A stretch of DNA of 9,589 nt from Oscillospiraceae bacterium (lineage in GTDB: Bacteria > Bacillota > Clostridia > Oscillospirales > Oscillospiraceae). A program made the translations under genes and the position numbers. Positions 1-7,308 of this stretch are shown here, piece by piece. Location of the stretch: contig JAEDKW010000039.1 of the NCBI GenBank assembly GCA_016295615.1, forward strand, positions 1-9,589, written 5' to 3'. Each line of letters starts with the position of its first letter. The first letter of the stretch is position 1. A model generated the notes under the pieces. The model was not told the DNA's origin, searched no databases, and was given only the letters and a program-made list of their open reading frames with translations.

Positions 1-5
1 ATCCG

Positions 6-1127
6 TCATCTGAGCAGCTCCGTCACGCACGCGTAGATCCTCTGCGTGGAATCCCGGACGCCGAGCGCGGCCATATTCCGCGACATTTCAGCGAGCTTCC
101 GCTCGTCCTTGAGGACAGCGGCAGCCGCGGCGAAAAGCTTTTTGCCGTCGAGCCCGTCCTCTGCGAGTACCAGCGCCGCGCCGTGGCTTGCAAGAAGTCC
201 GGCGTTTTTCTCCTGATGATGGTTCGTCACATTCGGCGACGGCACCAGGATCGCCGGCACGCCGAGCGCGGTCAGCTCGCTGATCGTGGAGGCGCCCGCG
301 CGGCAGATCACAAGATCGGCCGCGCGCATCTGCACCGCCATGTCGTAGATATATTCGCGCACGTCGACGGCAGGATGCTTTTCCCGCTCCACGCCGTACT
401 CACTGAGCCACTGCTGCATCCTCTCCCAGCAGATCGAGCCGACGGAATGGACATGATGAAACGGCTCATGCGCGCTTTCAAGCATGATGAACTCTGCCAT
501 GGCGCGGTTCATGCTCTCCGCGCCGAGACTGCCCCAGAAGGAGACGATCAGCGGCCGGTCGTCATCAAGACCGAGCTTCCGCCGGGCTTCCTGTTTGGTC
601 AGCGCGAAAAAGTCGCCGCGCACGGGTGTTCCTGTCACGAACACCTTTTCCGGGTGGCGGTAATGTGCGCGGCAGTCCTCAAAGCCGACCATAATGCGGT
701 CGCAGTGCGCTTCCAGCTGCCGGGTCGTCAGTCCCGGCACGATATTGGATTCATGCACCGCCGTGGGGATGCCCGCCCTGGCGCCGTAGCGCACGAGCGG
801 ATAGCTCGCGTAGCCGCCGGTGCCGATGATCAGATCCGGAGGAAAGTCGCGCAGAATTTCGTTCGCCTCGCGCTGCGCGTGCGCAAGATTCCGCACGGAG
901 ATCAGATTGTGCCGGATCTCCCTGAGTCTGAACGAGCGATGGAAGGAGGAAATGTTGACCGTGCGGAACGGATAGTCCGTGTGCGCGATCAGATCGCGCT
1001 CCAGACCGCGCTGCGCGCCGACAAAAAGGATCTCTGTCCCCGGGTCCTTTTCCTTCATGTAGGACGCCAGCGCCAGCGCGGGATTGACATGTCCCGCCGT
1101 GCCGCCGCAGGTAAAGATGACCTTCAT
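6..1127 (-). CDS. murG: UDP-N-acetylglucosamine--N-acetylmuramyl-(pentapeptide) pyrophosphoryl-undecaprenol N-acetylglucosamine transferase
   Basis: MurG is the peripheral membrane GT-B enzyme that adds GlcNAc to lipid I to give lipid II, the substrate of FtsW. The protein has 373 residues, complete and of normal length. The N-terminal glycine loop is CGGTAGHVNPALA (7-19) with His13. GTGGYASYP (102-110) and HESN (125-128) follow. The second domain begins near VTGTPVR (164-170), with a second glycine loop SFWGSLGAESMN (196-207) and the donor site CRAGASTISELTALGVPAIL (275-294) followed by NHHQEKNA (302-309). The usual GGSxGA loop is WGSLGA here. Start ATG (1127-1125) has ribosome binding site AGGAGG (1135-1140) seven bases upstream. 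The TGA ends five bases before the window edge, so downstream genes cannot be seen. Confidence 0.97.
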   Translation of the reverse strand: MKVIFTCGGTAGHVNPALALASYMKEKDPGTEILFVGAQRGLERDLIAHTDYPFRTVNISSFHRSFRLREIRHNLISVRNLAHAQREANEILRDFPPDLIIGTGGYASYPLVRYGARAGIPTAVHESNIVPGLTTRQLEAHCDRIMVGFEDCRAHYRHPEKVFVTGTPVRGDFFALTKQEARRKLGLDDDRPLIVSFWGSLGAESMNRAMAEFIMLESAHEPFHHVHSVGSICWERMQQWLSEYGVEREKHPAVDVREYIYDMAVQMRAADLVICRAGASTISELTALGVPAILVPSPNVTNHHQEKNAGLLASHGAALVLAEDGLDGKKLFAAAAAVLKDERKLAEMSRNMAALGVRDSTQRIYACVTELLR

Positions 1128-1149
1128 ACGCCTTCCTCCTCTCTTGTTC

Positions 1150-2337
1150 TTACGAAGCAGGCATCTGCCTCGATACGCTCAGTACAAGCCCCATTTCCGC
1201 AAGCTGCACGAGCAGCGCCGTGCCGCCATAGCTGAAAAACGGAAGTGAGATCCCGGTATTGGGGATCAGATTCGATACGACCGCGATGTTCAAAAACACC
1301 TGCAGCGCGACCTGCGTTGTCACGCCGACGGCAAGCAGGCTTCCAAAGCGGTCACGCGCATGCAGCGCGATCCAGTAGCCGCGGACAATGAGCAGCGCGA
1401 AAAGCGCCATGATGAGCGTTGCGCCGACGAGCCCCAGCTCCTCACAGACAATGGAAAAGATAAAATCGTTATGCTCTTCGGGCAGGAACATGAATTTCTG
1501 CCGCCCTTTTCCAAGCCCCATGCCGAGCAGTCCGCCCGAGCCGATGGCGATCAGGCTCTGGCGCGTCTGATAGCCGGCGCCCTGCATGTACTCCTGGTTG
1601 AGCGGATCGAGCCAGATGGCGATGCGCGAGGAGTTGTAGGTGATCCAGCCTTGCATATAGGCAAAGACCAGCGCCGCTACCCCTCCGAAGCCCAGACCGA
1701 CCCAGTAGCTCCGAATGCCGCCGACGAACATCATGGCGGCTCCGATGCCGAGAATGAGCATCGTGCCGGAAAGATGCGGCTCGAGCATCATCAGCCCCGC
1801 GATCACACCGAGGATCGCCGCATACGGCACGACGCCGTAACGCAGCGTGCGCATCCTCTCTTTCTTTTTGGAGATGCTGTCGGCAAAAAACAGGATCACG
1901 CCGACCTTGGCAAGCTCGGAGGGCTGAAACTGGAAAGACCCCACGCGGATCCAGCGCTGCGCGCCGTGCGTCAGCTTGCCCGTTCCGATCCCCGGGATCA
2001 GCACCAGGATGAGCAGCGCGATGGAAAAAAACAGCGCCAGCTTTGCAACGCCGCGGAAGCGCTCGTAGTTGATGCGCCCGATGACAAGCATTGCCGCGAC
2101 GCCCAGCACCGCAAAAATGCCCTGCCGGACAAAGTAATGGGCAGGGTTGCCCGTTTCATAGTAGGCAGAGGGAAAGCTTGCCGAAAACAGCATGATAAGT
2201 CCGATCGCGGTGAGCAGCAAAACAAGAAGCAGGAACGGAACGTCAATGGGACCCTTGCCCGCTTCTCTCGCCGCCGCCTCGATCGCTCTGGCGCGCTCAC
2301 GCTGCTCCTGCCGCAGGGCGCGCTCTTCTCTCGTCAT
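1150..2337 (-). CDS. ftsW: FtsW, SEDS-family septal peptidoglycan glycosyltransferase
   Basis: FtsW polymerises lipid II into glycan strands at the division site with its partner class B PBP. The protein has 395 residues and about ten membrane segments. A charged cytoplasmic tail (1-30, rich in Arg and Glu) precedes the first helix. SEDS blocks are GAQRWIRVGSFQFQPSELAKV (125-145), EPHLSGTMLI (186-195), LPEEHNDFIFSIVCEELG (285-302), where Asp291 matches the catalytic aspartate of the family, and NLIPNTGISLPFFSYGG (356-372). Start ATG (2337-2335) was chosen over an in-frame TTG at 2376 because AAGGGGG sits eight bases before it and the upstream residues are not conserved. SpoVE is a close paralogue in spore formers; the position next to murG and the septal PBP supports FtsW, but SpoVE cannot be excluded. 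It lies 22 nt before murG. Confidence 0.94.
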   Translation of the reverse strand: MTREERALRQEQRERARAIEAAAREAGKGPIDVPFLLLVLLLTAIGLIMLFSASFPSAYYETGNPAHYFVRQGIFAVLGVAAMLVIGRINYERFRGVAKLALFFSIALLILVLIPGIGTGKLTHGAQRWIRVGSFQFQPSELAKVGVILFFADSISKKKERMRTLRYGVVPYAAILGVIAGLMMLEPHLSGTMLILGIGAAMMFVGGIRSYWVGLGFGGVAALVFAYMQGWITYNSSRIAIWLDPLNQEYMQGAGYQTRQSLIAIGSGGLLGMGLGKGRQKFMFLPEEHNDFIFSIVCEELGLVGATLIMALFALLIVRGYWIALHARDRFGSLLAVGVTTQVALQVFLNIAVVSNLIPNTGISLPFFSYGGTALLVQLAEMGLVLSVSRQMPAS

Positions 2338-2460
2338 TGCGTTTTCCCCCTTCCCTTTGCCATATGCGAACGGCAAACCGTTTTGACCCGCCGCGCAGCG
2401 GCGGACGGTGCGCCGGCGGCGTCTTCTGTGCGAAGCGAAAACGCCGCGGTGCTGCGCGGC
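2338..2460 (-). other. mraY-ftsW spacer with a GC-rich hairpin
   Basis: This is the longest gap between genes of the operon. It is very GC-rich and holds a perfect 7-bp inverted repeat, CCGCCGC and GCGGCGG around a 3-nt loop (2388-2404). It is not followed by T on the minus strand, so it is unlikely to terminate. The end of the gap carries the ftsW ribosome binding site AAGGGGG (2346-2352), eight bases before the ATG. I see no coding region here. murD occupies this position in many other dcw clusters. Confidence 0.5.
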
Positions 2461-3450
2461 TTAGAAGTGATAGCGTCCCATGACGCCCAGCGCCGCCGCC
2501 GTGCAGCAGACGGCGGAAATCGTTGTGAAAACGGCGACGAGCTTCACCTCGCTCCAGCCGCACAGCTCAAAATGATGGTGCAGCGGCGCCATCTTAAAGA
2601 GGCGCTTGCCGTGCGTCGCCTTGAAGTAAACGACCTGGAGAATATCAGACATCGTTTCGCAGATATACACGAACCCGACCGGGATCAGCACCAGCGGCAT
2701 ATCGTAAGCGAACGCCAGCGCCGCCACCGTGCCGCCGAGAAACAGCGAGCCGGTATCGCCCATAAAGACCTTTGCCGGATGGAAATTATACACGAGAAAG
2801 CCCAAAAGCCCGCCGGTGAGCGCGCCGGAGAAAATGCCGAGCTGCTCAAAGCCCTCCCACCACGTCGCAACGACCGCGAAGAACAGGCTGACCGGAACGG
2901 TCACGCTGCCGGCAAGACCGTCGATCCCGTCGGTGATGTTGACGGCGTTGACCGTGCCGACGATGACAAACGCGGCAAAGATCATGTAGACCGGCCAGGA
3001 GAGAATGATGTGCGTCTGGAAAAACGGCACGTAGAGACTGGGCGTCAGCATTCCCTCATAGCGCATCAGGCAGAGAAACGCGACCGCCGCGGCAAGCTGC
3101 AAAAGGAACTTCTGCAGCGCGGTCAGACCGAGATTCTGGTGGTGCTTTACCTTTTCATAGTCGTCCAGAAAGCCGATGACGCCGAAAATGAGCGCAAAGC
3201 CGAACATGTAAAGGTGTTTGAAATCACCTGCCAGCATGCCGGGGAAGCCGCAGATGACGATGGAAACCAGAATGCCCGCAATGAACATCAGCCCGCCCAT
3301 CGTCGGCGTGCCGGCTTTTCCGGAGTGCCACGTCGGACCGTCCTCACGAATACTCTGTCCGGCCTTGAGTGCGCGCAGCTTGGGGATCAGTACCCTTCCC
3401 GTTGCGGCTGCGACCGCAAAGCTCAAAATGCAGGCAATCACGATCTTCAT
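2461..3450 (-). CDS. mraY: Phospho-N-acetylmuramoyl-pentapeptide-transferase MraY
   Basis: MraY is the integral membrane enzyme that transfers phospho-MurNAc-pentapeptide to undecaprenyl phosphate, forming lipid I. The protein has 329 residues, slightly above B. subtilis MraY, with about ten hydrophobic segments. Family blocks are intact: IREDGPTWHSGKAGTPTMGG (34-53), FLDDYEKVKHHQNLGLTALQK (94-114) with the aspartate pair 96-97, NAVNITDGIDGLAG (168-181), NFHPAKVFMGDTGSLFLGG (222-240) with Asp232, and MAPLHHHFE (287-295) with the HHH motif. Start ATG (3450-3448) fits the conserved beginning, though the ribosome binding site is poor and translation may depend on murE. A 123-nt spacer follows before ftsW. 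Confidence 0.97.
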   Translation of the reverse strand: MKIVIACILSFAVAAATGRVLIPKLRALKAGQSIREDGPTWHSGKAGTPTMGGLMFIAGILVSIVICGFPGMLAGDFKHLYMFGFALIFGVIGFLDDYEKVKHHQNLGLTALQKFLLQLAAAVAFLCLMRYEGMLTPSLYVPFFQTHIILSWPVYMIFAAFVIVGTVNAVNITDGIDGLAGSVTVPVSLFFAVVATWWEGFEQLGIFSGALTGGLLGFLVYNFHPAKVFMGDTGSLFLGGTVAALAFAYDMPLVLIPVGFVYICETMSDILQVVYFKATHGKRLFKMAPLHHHFELCGWSEVKLVAVFTTISAVCCTAAALGVMGRYHF

Positions 3451-3464
3451 GTTTTTTGACCATT

Positions 3465-3481
3465 CGCCGATCTATTCGGCG
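3465..3481 (-). repeat. Small hairpin spanning the murE stop codon
   Basis: CGCCGA and TCGGCG form a perfect 6-bp inverted repeat around a 5-nt loop that includes the murE TAG. No T-run follows, so it is not a terminator. It lies 14 nt before the mraY ATG, which has no clear Shine-Dalgarno sequence. It might affect ribosome release or mraY initiation, or be coincidental. Confidence 0.35.
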
Positions 3482-4896
3482 TCCTTCCTTTGTTCTTTTG
3501 CAAAACAGGCACGCACGACCTCGCGCTCGTCGAGCGGATATTTCGTCGTGCCGATGATCTGATAGGTTTCGTGTCCCTTGCCGCAAAGCACCACAACGTC
3601 TCCGCGCCGCGCAGATCTCAGGGCAAAGCGGATCGCCTCGCGGCGGTCCTCGATCACGGCGAAGGGCGTTTTGGCGTCTGCCATGCCGCTGTATACCTCA
3701 CGCAGGATCGCGTAGGGATCCTCCGTGCGCGGATTGTCTGAGGTAAGCACGGCGAAGTCGGAAAGCGCGGCGGCGATCCTTCCCATGCGGGGACGCTTCG
3801 TTTTGTCCCGGTCTCCGCCGCAGCCGAACACCGCGATCACGCGCCCTTCGGCAAAGCCGCAGACCGCAGCGAGGATATTTTTCAGACCGTCCGGCGTATG
3901 CGCATAGTCGATGATGACCGTATAGTCCGCCGGAACGGGCACGACCTCACAGCGTCCGCGCACACCCGTGCAGGTCCTGAGGGCTTTTGCGCTCTCCGGC
4001 AGGCTCACGCCCAGCGCCTGCATCGCCGCCAGCGCGCCGAGCGCGTTGTAGAGCGAAAACGCGCCGGGGATCGGGAGGTAGGTTTCGACATGATCCGTAT
4101 CGCTGCACGCGGCGAAACACACCCTGTCGTTTTCGTAATGCGGGCGGTACGCGACCAGGTCGTTGGTCAGTCCCTGTCCGAAGGTGGTCACCTTCCCCGT
4201 AAAGCCCTCCAGCAGGCGCGGCGTCCACGGGTCGTCGCCGTTGACGACGGCGGCGTCGCAGGCTGTAAAGAGCTTTGCCTTTGCGTCGCAGTAGGCCTCC
4301 ATCGTGCCGTGGTAGTCGAGGTGGTCCTGCGTCAGATTCGTGAAGATGCCGACCGCGAAGCGGATCCCCGCCGCGCGCTTTTGCATGAGCGCGTGAGAGG
4401 AGACCTCCATCACCGCATGGCTGCAGCCTGCTTCGACCATCGCGGAAAGAAGCTTTTGCAGGGAAAGCGCATCGGGCGTCGTGCGCTCGGCGCTGAGGAT
4501 CTCGTCACCGATCATATTCTGATTCGTGCCGATGAGTCCGACCTTTGCGCCTTTCGTCTTCTCCAGAAGCTGCTTGAGAAGATAGGTCGTGGTGGTCTTG
4601 CCGTTCGTGCCTGTCACGCCGATCATCGTGAGCTTTTCGGCAGGCTCACCGCAGAAACGGGCGGCGAGCATCGCCAGGGCGTCATGCGTATCGGATACTA
4701 ACACATACGCTATGTCGATTTCCGGCGGTTTTTCACACACGACGCAGCAGGCGCCCTGCACCGCCGCATCGTCAATGTAGTCGTGTCCGTCCCGCTCCTC
4801 GCCGCGGAGCGCGACAAACAGCGTGCCCGGATGCACATCTCTTGAGTCGATCGCAATGTCCTCCACGTCCAGATCTTCCTTCGCGTGGAAGTACAC
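3472..4896 (-). CDS. murE: UDP-N-acetylmuramoyl-L-alanyl-D-glutamate--2,6-diaminopimelate ligase
   Basis: MurE is the cytoplasmic ATP-dependent ligase that adds the third residue of the stem peptide. From the conservative GTG start (4896) it has 474 residues; from the probable ACG start (4932) it has 486, nearer the family norm. Numbering here is from GTG. An N-terminal UDP-binding part carries DSRDVHPGTLFVAL (17-30). The Mur ligase P-loop is GVTGTNGKTTT (93-103). TTPD (139-142) and EVSSHAL (164-170) follow. Lys206 in the DAKAKLF stretch fits the carbamylated lysine. The substrate domain has YAHTPD (331-336), GCGGDRDKTKRP (358-369) and DNPRTEDP (387-394). DNPR is the known signature for meso-diaminopimelate rather than lysine. 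Its TAG stop lies inside a small hairpin 21 nt before mraY. A murF gene, often the next gene, is absent here. Confidence 0.96.
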   Translation of the reverse strand: MYFHAKEDLDVEDIAIDSRDVHPGTLFVALRGEERDGHDYIDDAAVQGACCVVCEKPPEIDIAYVLVSDTHDALAMLAARFCGEPAEKLTMIGVTGTNGKTTTTYLLKQLLEKTKGAKVGLIGTNQNMIGDEILSAERTTPDALSLQKLLSAMVEAGCSHAVMEVSSHALMQKRAAGIRFAVGIFTNLTQDHLDYHGTMEAYCDAKAKLFTACDAAVVNGDDPWTPRLLEGFTGKVTTFGQGLTNDLVAYRPHYENDRVCFAACSDTDHVETYLPIPGAFSLYNALGALAAMQALGVSLPESAKALRTCTGVRGRCEVVPVPADYTVIIDYAHTPDGLKNILAAVCGFAEGRVIAVFGCGGDRDKTKRPRMGRIAAALSDFAVLTSDNPRTEDPYAILREVYSGMADAKTPFAVIEDRREAIRFALRSARRGDVVVLCGKGHETYQIIGTTKYPLDEREVVRACFAKEQRKDAE

Positions 4897-4929
4897 GGTT
4901 TCAAGCGGTGCAAAAAGGCTGGATAAACG

Positions 4930-4947
4930 CGTAAAAGCTGTTCCTTT
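4930..4947 (-). promoter_or_regulatory. murE ribosome binding site with a possible ACG start codon
   Basis: AAAGGA (4947-4942) stands nine bases before an in-frame ACG (4932-4930). Reading from this ACG as Met gives MRLSSLFAPLETVYF, which resembles the usual MurE opening (Met-Lys-Leu, then a short hydrophobic helix). No ATG, GTG or TTG occurs in frame between the upstream stop and the GTG at 4896. That GTG has no recognisable binding site and would remove the first 12 residues. ACG could be a true non-canonical start or a substitution/sequencing error for ATG. Confidence 0.5.
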
Positions 4948-4968
4948 CGGAATTGGATATCGCTTTCC

Positions 4969-7242
4969 TTAGTCTCTGACCGAGCTGTCGCTGAACTGGA
5001 CGCGGACGACCGTGCCGGCTTCGACCTCCGTCCCCGGCGCAACGCTCTGAGAGATCGCGCGCACGGTTGCGGAGCTTCGGTTCGTCACGCCGGAAACGCC
5101 CATGATCAGTCCTGCATTGGTGATTTTCTGATTGGCGGCTGCGGCGCTGTCGCCCACGACGTTGGGGACGATACAGCGGTCGGTGGATTTTTCTTCGCCG
5201 CAGTAAAGAATGATCTCGGCGTTGTTCGGCACGATCGCGCCGCCGAGCGGCGTCTGATCGGTCACGGTATCGCCGGAGCCGACCGTGCGGCAGGCAAAGC
5301 CGTTTTCCTTAAGCTTTTCCGCCGCCTGATCCGGCGTGAAGCCGACAACGTTCGGCACCGTCTTGTCTGCGCCGACGAGCTCCTCCGCCGTATAGTTCGG
5401 CTCAATACCGAGATACGGCAGGATCTCCGACATGACGGTACTGGCAACGGGAGCGACCATGTTGCCGCCGGAGACGTAGGTTCCGGTGTCTCTGTTCGGT
5501 TCATCAAGCGTAAGGAGCATAATGATCTGCGGATCGTCCGCAGGGGCAAAGCACGCGAACGAAACGATGACGTTTCCCGTGACCTTATCCGCCGTGCCGG
5601 TCTTACCGCCGATCCGGTAACCCGCGACCTGACCGTTTTTACCGGTGCCGTTCGTCACCTCATATTCCATGATATCGCGCATGAGGTCGCTGGTCTCCTG
5701 TGAAACGACCTGCCGGACGGGCGTGGAGTCATGCTGATAGGTGACGTTGCCCTCCTGGTCGACGATCTGCTCGACGATGTAAGGCTCGCGCAGATAGCCG
5801 CCGTTGACGCAGGCAGCCTGCGCCGCAAGCAGCGCGATGGGGGTAACGTTGAAGTTCTGTCCGAAGGCATAGCACGCAAGCGCGAGCGTGGAATAGGTGA
5901 TCTCCTGATTGACAAAGCCGCTGGCCTCACCCGTGGTGTCGATGCCGGTCTTTTCCGTCAGTCCGAACGCCTGCAGATACTCATAGAACTTGGTATTGCC
6001 GACGCGAAGACCGATGTTGATGAATGCGGGGTTGCAGGAGTTGGCAAACGCCTCGATCAGCGTCTGACCGCCATGACCGGTGCGCTTGGAGCAGTTGATG
6101 GTTTCGCCCTCGACGACGACCCGACCGCTGCAGGAGAAGGTCGATTTGAGATCGACCACGCCCTCCTCAAGTGCCATGGCAAGCGTGATCGTTTTGAATG
6201 TGGAGCCCGGCTCATAGGTGTCATTGATCGCCTTGTTTCGCCACTGCCGCAGCCGCAGTTCGCTCATGGCCTGCCGGAGCGTTTCCTGGCTCAGCTCATC
6301 TTCTTTGTCCTGCGCGTCCGTCAGACCGAGCGCTTCCAGCTCAGCGTTGAGCATGTCGCTGTAAATGGTGCTGGGGCTGTTGAGATCATAATTCGGCAGC
6401 GACGCCATCGCAAGGACCGCTCCCGTATTGACGTCCATGACAATGCCGGTCGCACCCTTGCCGGTGCCGAAGCGCGCCTCCAGCTCCTGCACGCCCTTTT
6501 CCAGATAGTACTGGATGGTCGTATCAATGGTGGTGTTGAGGCTGTTGCCGTCCTGCGCGTCAAAGTACTGCTCATACTGATACAGAACCGACGTGCCGTG
6601 GACGTCCTTGGCGGTAACGACCATTCCGCTCTCACCGGTCAGCTCCTCATCGTACACAGCTTCCAGCCCGTAGGCACCGCCGTTTTCATTGGTAAACCCG
6701 ATCGTGTTAGATGCAAGGGAGCCGTAAGGATAGATGCGTTTGGCCGTCGGCTCGAGGAAAACGCCGCGGATCTCGTTGTCGTTGATAAAGCGGCGCACCT
6801 CATCCGCCTTGGTCTGGTCGACCTTCTTCTTGACGATCTCGTACTGTGACCAGGTCTTTTCCATCATGGTGAGGATGCTTTCCTCCTCCATTTCAAGGAT
6901 CCCGGCAAGGTTTTTTGCGATCAGGGCTTTATCCTGTTCATATTTCTCGATCTCAAGCGGAGAGAGAAAGATGTTCTCTGCCGTGGAGGACATTGCCAGA
7001 ATGTTGCCGTTGCGATCGTAGATCGTACCGCGGTTTGCCTCCACCGTCGTGCGCAGCGTCTGCTGCTTGACGGCGAGGGACTGCAGCTGCTCATGCTGCG
7101 TGATCTGCCACTGGTAAAGCTTGGAAAACAGCAGCACAAAAACGCCGACGCCGAAGATCAAAAGCAGCAGCAGCGTTCTGCTCTGGATCGTCCGGTTGGC
7201 CCGGCGCGCGGATTCCGGTCTTCTTTTCGAGGGTTGTGCCAC
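4969..7242 (-). CDS. spoVD: Class B penicillin-binding protein with PASTA domains (SpoVD/PBP2B/FtsI type peptidoglycan D,D-transpeptidase)
   Basis: This monofunctional transpeptidase cross-links septal peptidoglycan and works with FtsW. The protein has 757 residues from the GTG start. A short basic N-terminus precedes one transmembrane helix (about 22-42). The class B dimerisation motif RGTIYDRNGNILA is at 71-83. The catalytic domain has the serine motif STFK (347-350, nucleophile Ser347), SCN (402-404) and KTG (547-549). Cys371 and Cys384 flank a short loop common in SpoVD relatives. Two PASTA domains follow, at about 628-683 and 690-750, each opening with VPNVVG. About 30-40 charged residues (about 293-333) sit just before the conserved WRNKAINDTYEPGSTFK block. 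Two PASTA domains recall PBP2B of B. subtilis, while overall pattern resembles SpoVD; division and sporulation roles cannot be separated from sequence alone. It ends in TAA, 36 nt before the likely murE start. Confidence 0.95.
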   Translation of the reverse strand: MAQPSKRRPESARRANRTIQSRTLLLLLIFGVGVFVLLFSKLYQWQITQHEQLQSLAVKQQTLRTTVEANRGTIYDRNGNILAMSSTAENIFLSPLEIEKYEQDKALIAKNLAGILEMEEESILTMMEKTWSQYEIVKKKVDQTKADEVRRFINDNEIRGVFLEPTAKRIYPYGSLASNTIGFTNENGGAYGLEAVYDEELTGESGMVVTAKDVHGTSVLYQYEQYFDAQDGNSLNTTIDTTIQYYLEKGVQELEARFGTGKGATGIVMDVNTGAVLAMASLPNYDLNSPSTIYSDMLNAELEALGLTDAQDKEDELSQETLRQAMSELRLRQWRNKAINDTYEPGSTFKTITLAMALEEGVVDLKSTFSCSGRVVVEGETINCSKRTGHGGQTLIEAFANSCNPAFINIGLRVGNTKFYEYLQAFGLTEKTGIDTTGEASGFVNQEITYSTLALACYAFGQNFNVTPIALLAAQAACVNGGYLREPYIVEQIVDQEGNVTYQHDSTPVRQVVSQETSDLMRDIMEYEVTNGTGKNGQVAGYRIGGKTGTADKVTGNVIVSFACFAPADDPQIIMLLTLDEPNRDTGTYVSGGNMVAPVASTVMSEILPYLGIEPNYTAEELVGADKTVPNVVGFTPDQAAEKLKENGFACRTVGSGDTVTDQTPLGGAIVPNNAEIILYCGEEKSTDRCIVPNVVGDSAAAANQKITNAGLIMGVSGVTNRSSATVRAISQSVAPGTEVEAGTVVRVQFSDSSVRD

Positions 7243-7257
7243 GAGTCGCTCCTCCTT
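7240..7257 (-). promoter_or_regulatory. Ribosome binding site and GTG start of the PBP gene
   Basis: AAGGAGG (7257-7251) is a consensus Shine-Dalgarno sequence eight bases before GTG (7242-7240). This decides the start: an in-frame TTG at 7269 lies upstream of the Shine-Dalgarno sequence and inside the hairpin arm, with no binding site of its own. Confidence 0.85.
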
Positions 7258-7267
7258 ACAGGAAAAC

Positions 7268-7294
7268 AAGGAGTAAGGAAGCTCCTTACTCCTT
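7268..7294 (-). promoter_or_regulatory. Perfect 12-bp hairpin in the ftsL-PBP spacer with SD-like and anti-SD-like arms
   Basis: In the transcript the arm AAGGAGTAAGGA (7294-7283) and its exact complement TCCTTACTCCTT (7279-7268) enclose a 3-nt loop. The first arm contains ribosome-binding-like AAGGAG. The second contains CTCCTT, which is also complementary to the real PBP ribosome binding site at 7257-7251, ten bases downstream. The sequence after the stem, GTTTTCC, has too few T for a convincing terminator. It may set PBP translation, act as an RNA processing or stability element, or be a weak attenuator. Function is inferred; the symmetry is directly visible. Confidence 0.6.
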
Positions 7295-7308
7295 ATGTAT
7301 AGCTTTGC

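Noticed and set aside
2388..2404. GC-rich hairpin after mraY as a terminator
   Set aside because: The perfect 7-bp stem is followed by GTCAAAACGG on the coding strand, with no T-run, so intrinsic termination is unlikely.
1360..3459. A 699-codon open frame on the plus strand antisense to ftsW and mraY
   Set aside because: It is an artefact of the GC-rich code of the minus-strand genes. The translation is rich in Arg, His, Asp and Gln with no fold or motif, and the opposite strand encodes two well-conserved membrane enzymes.
5731..6849. A 372-codon open frame on the plus strand antisense to the PBP gene
   Set aside because: It has no recognisable domain and no plausible context, and it lies wholly opposite the conserved transpeptidase domain.
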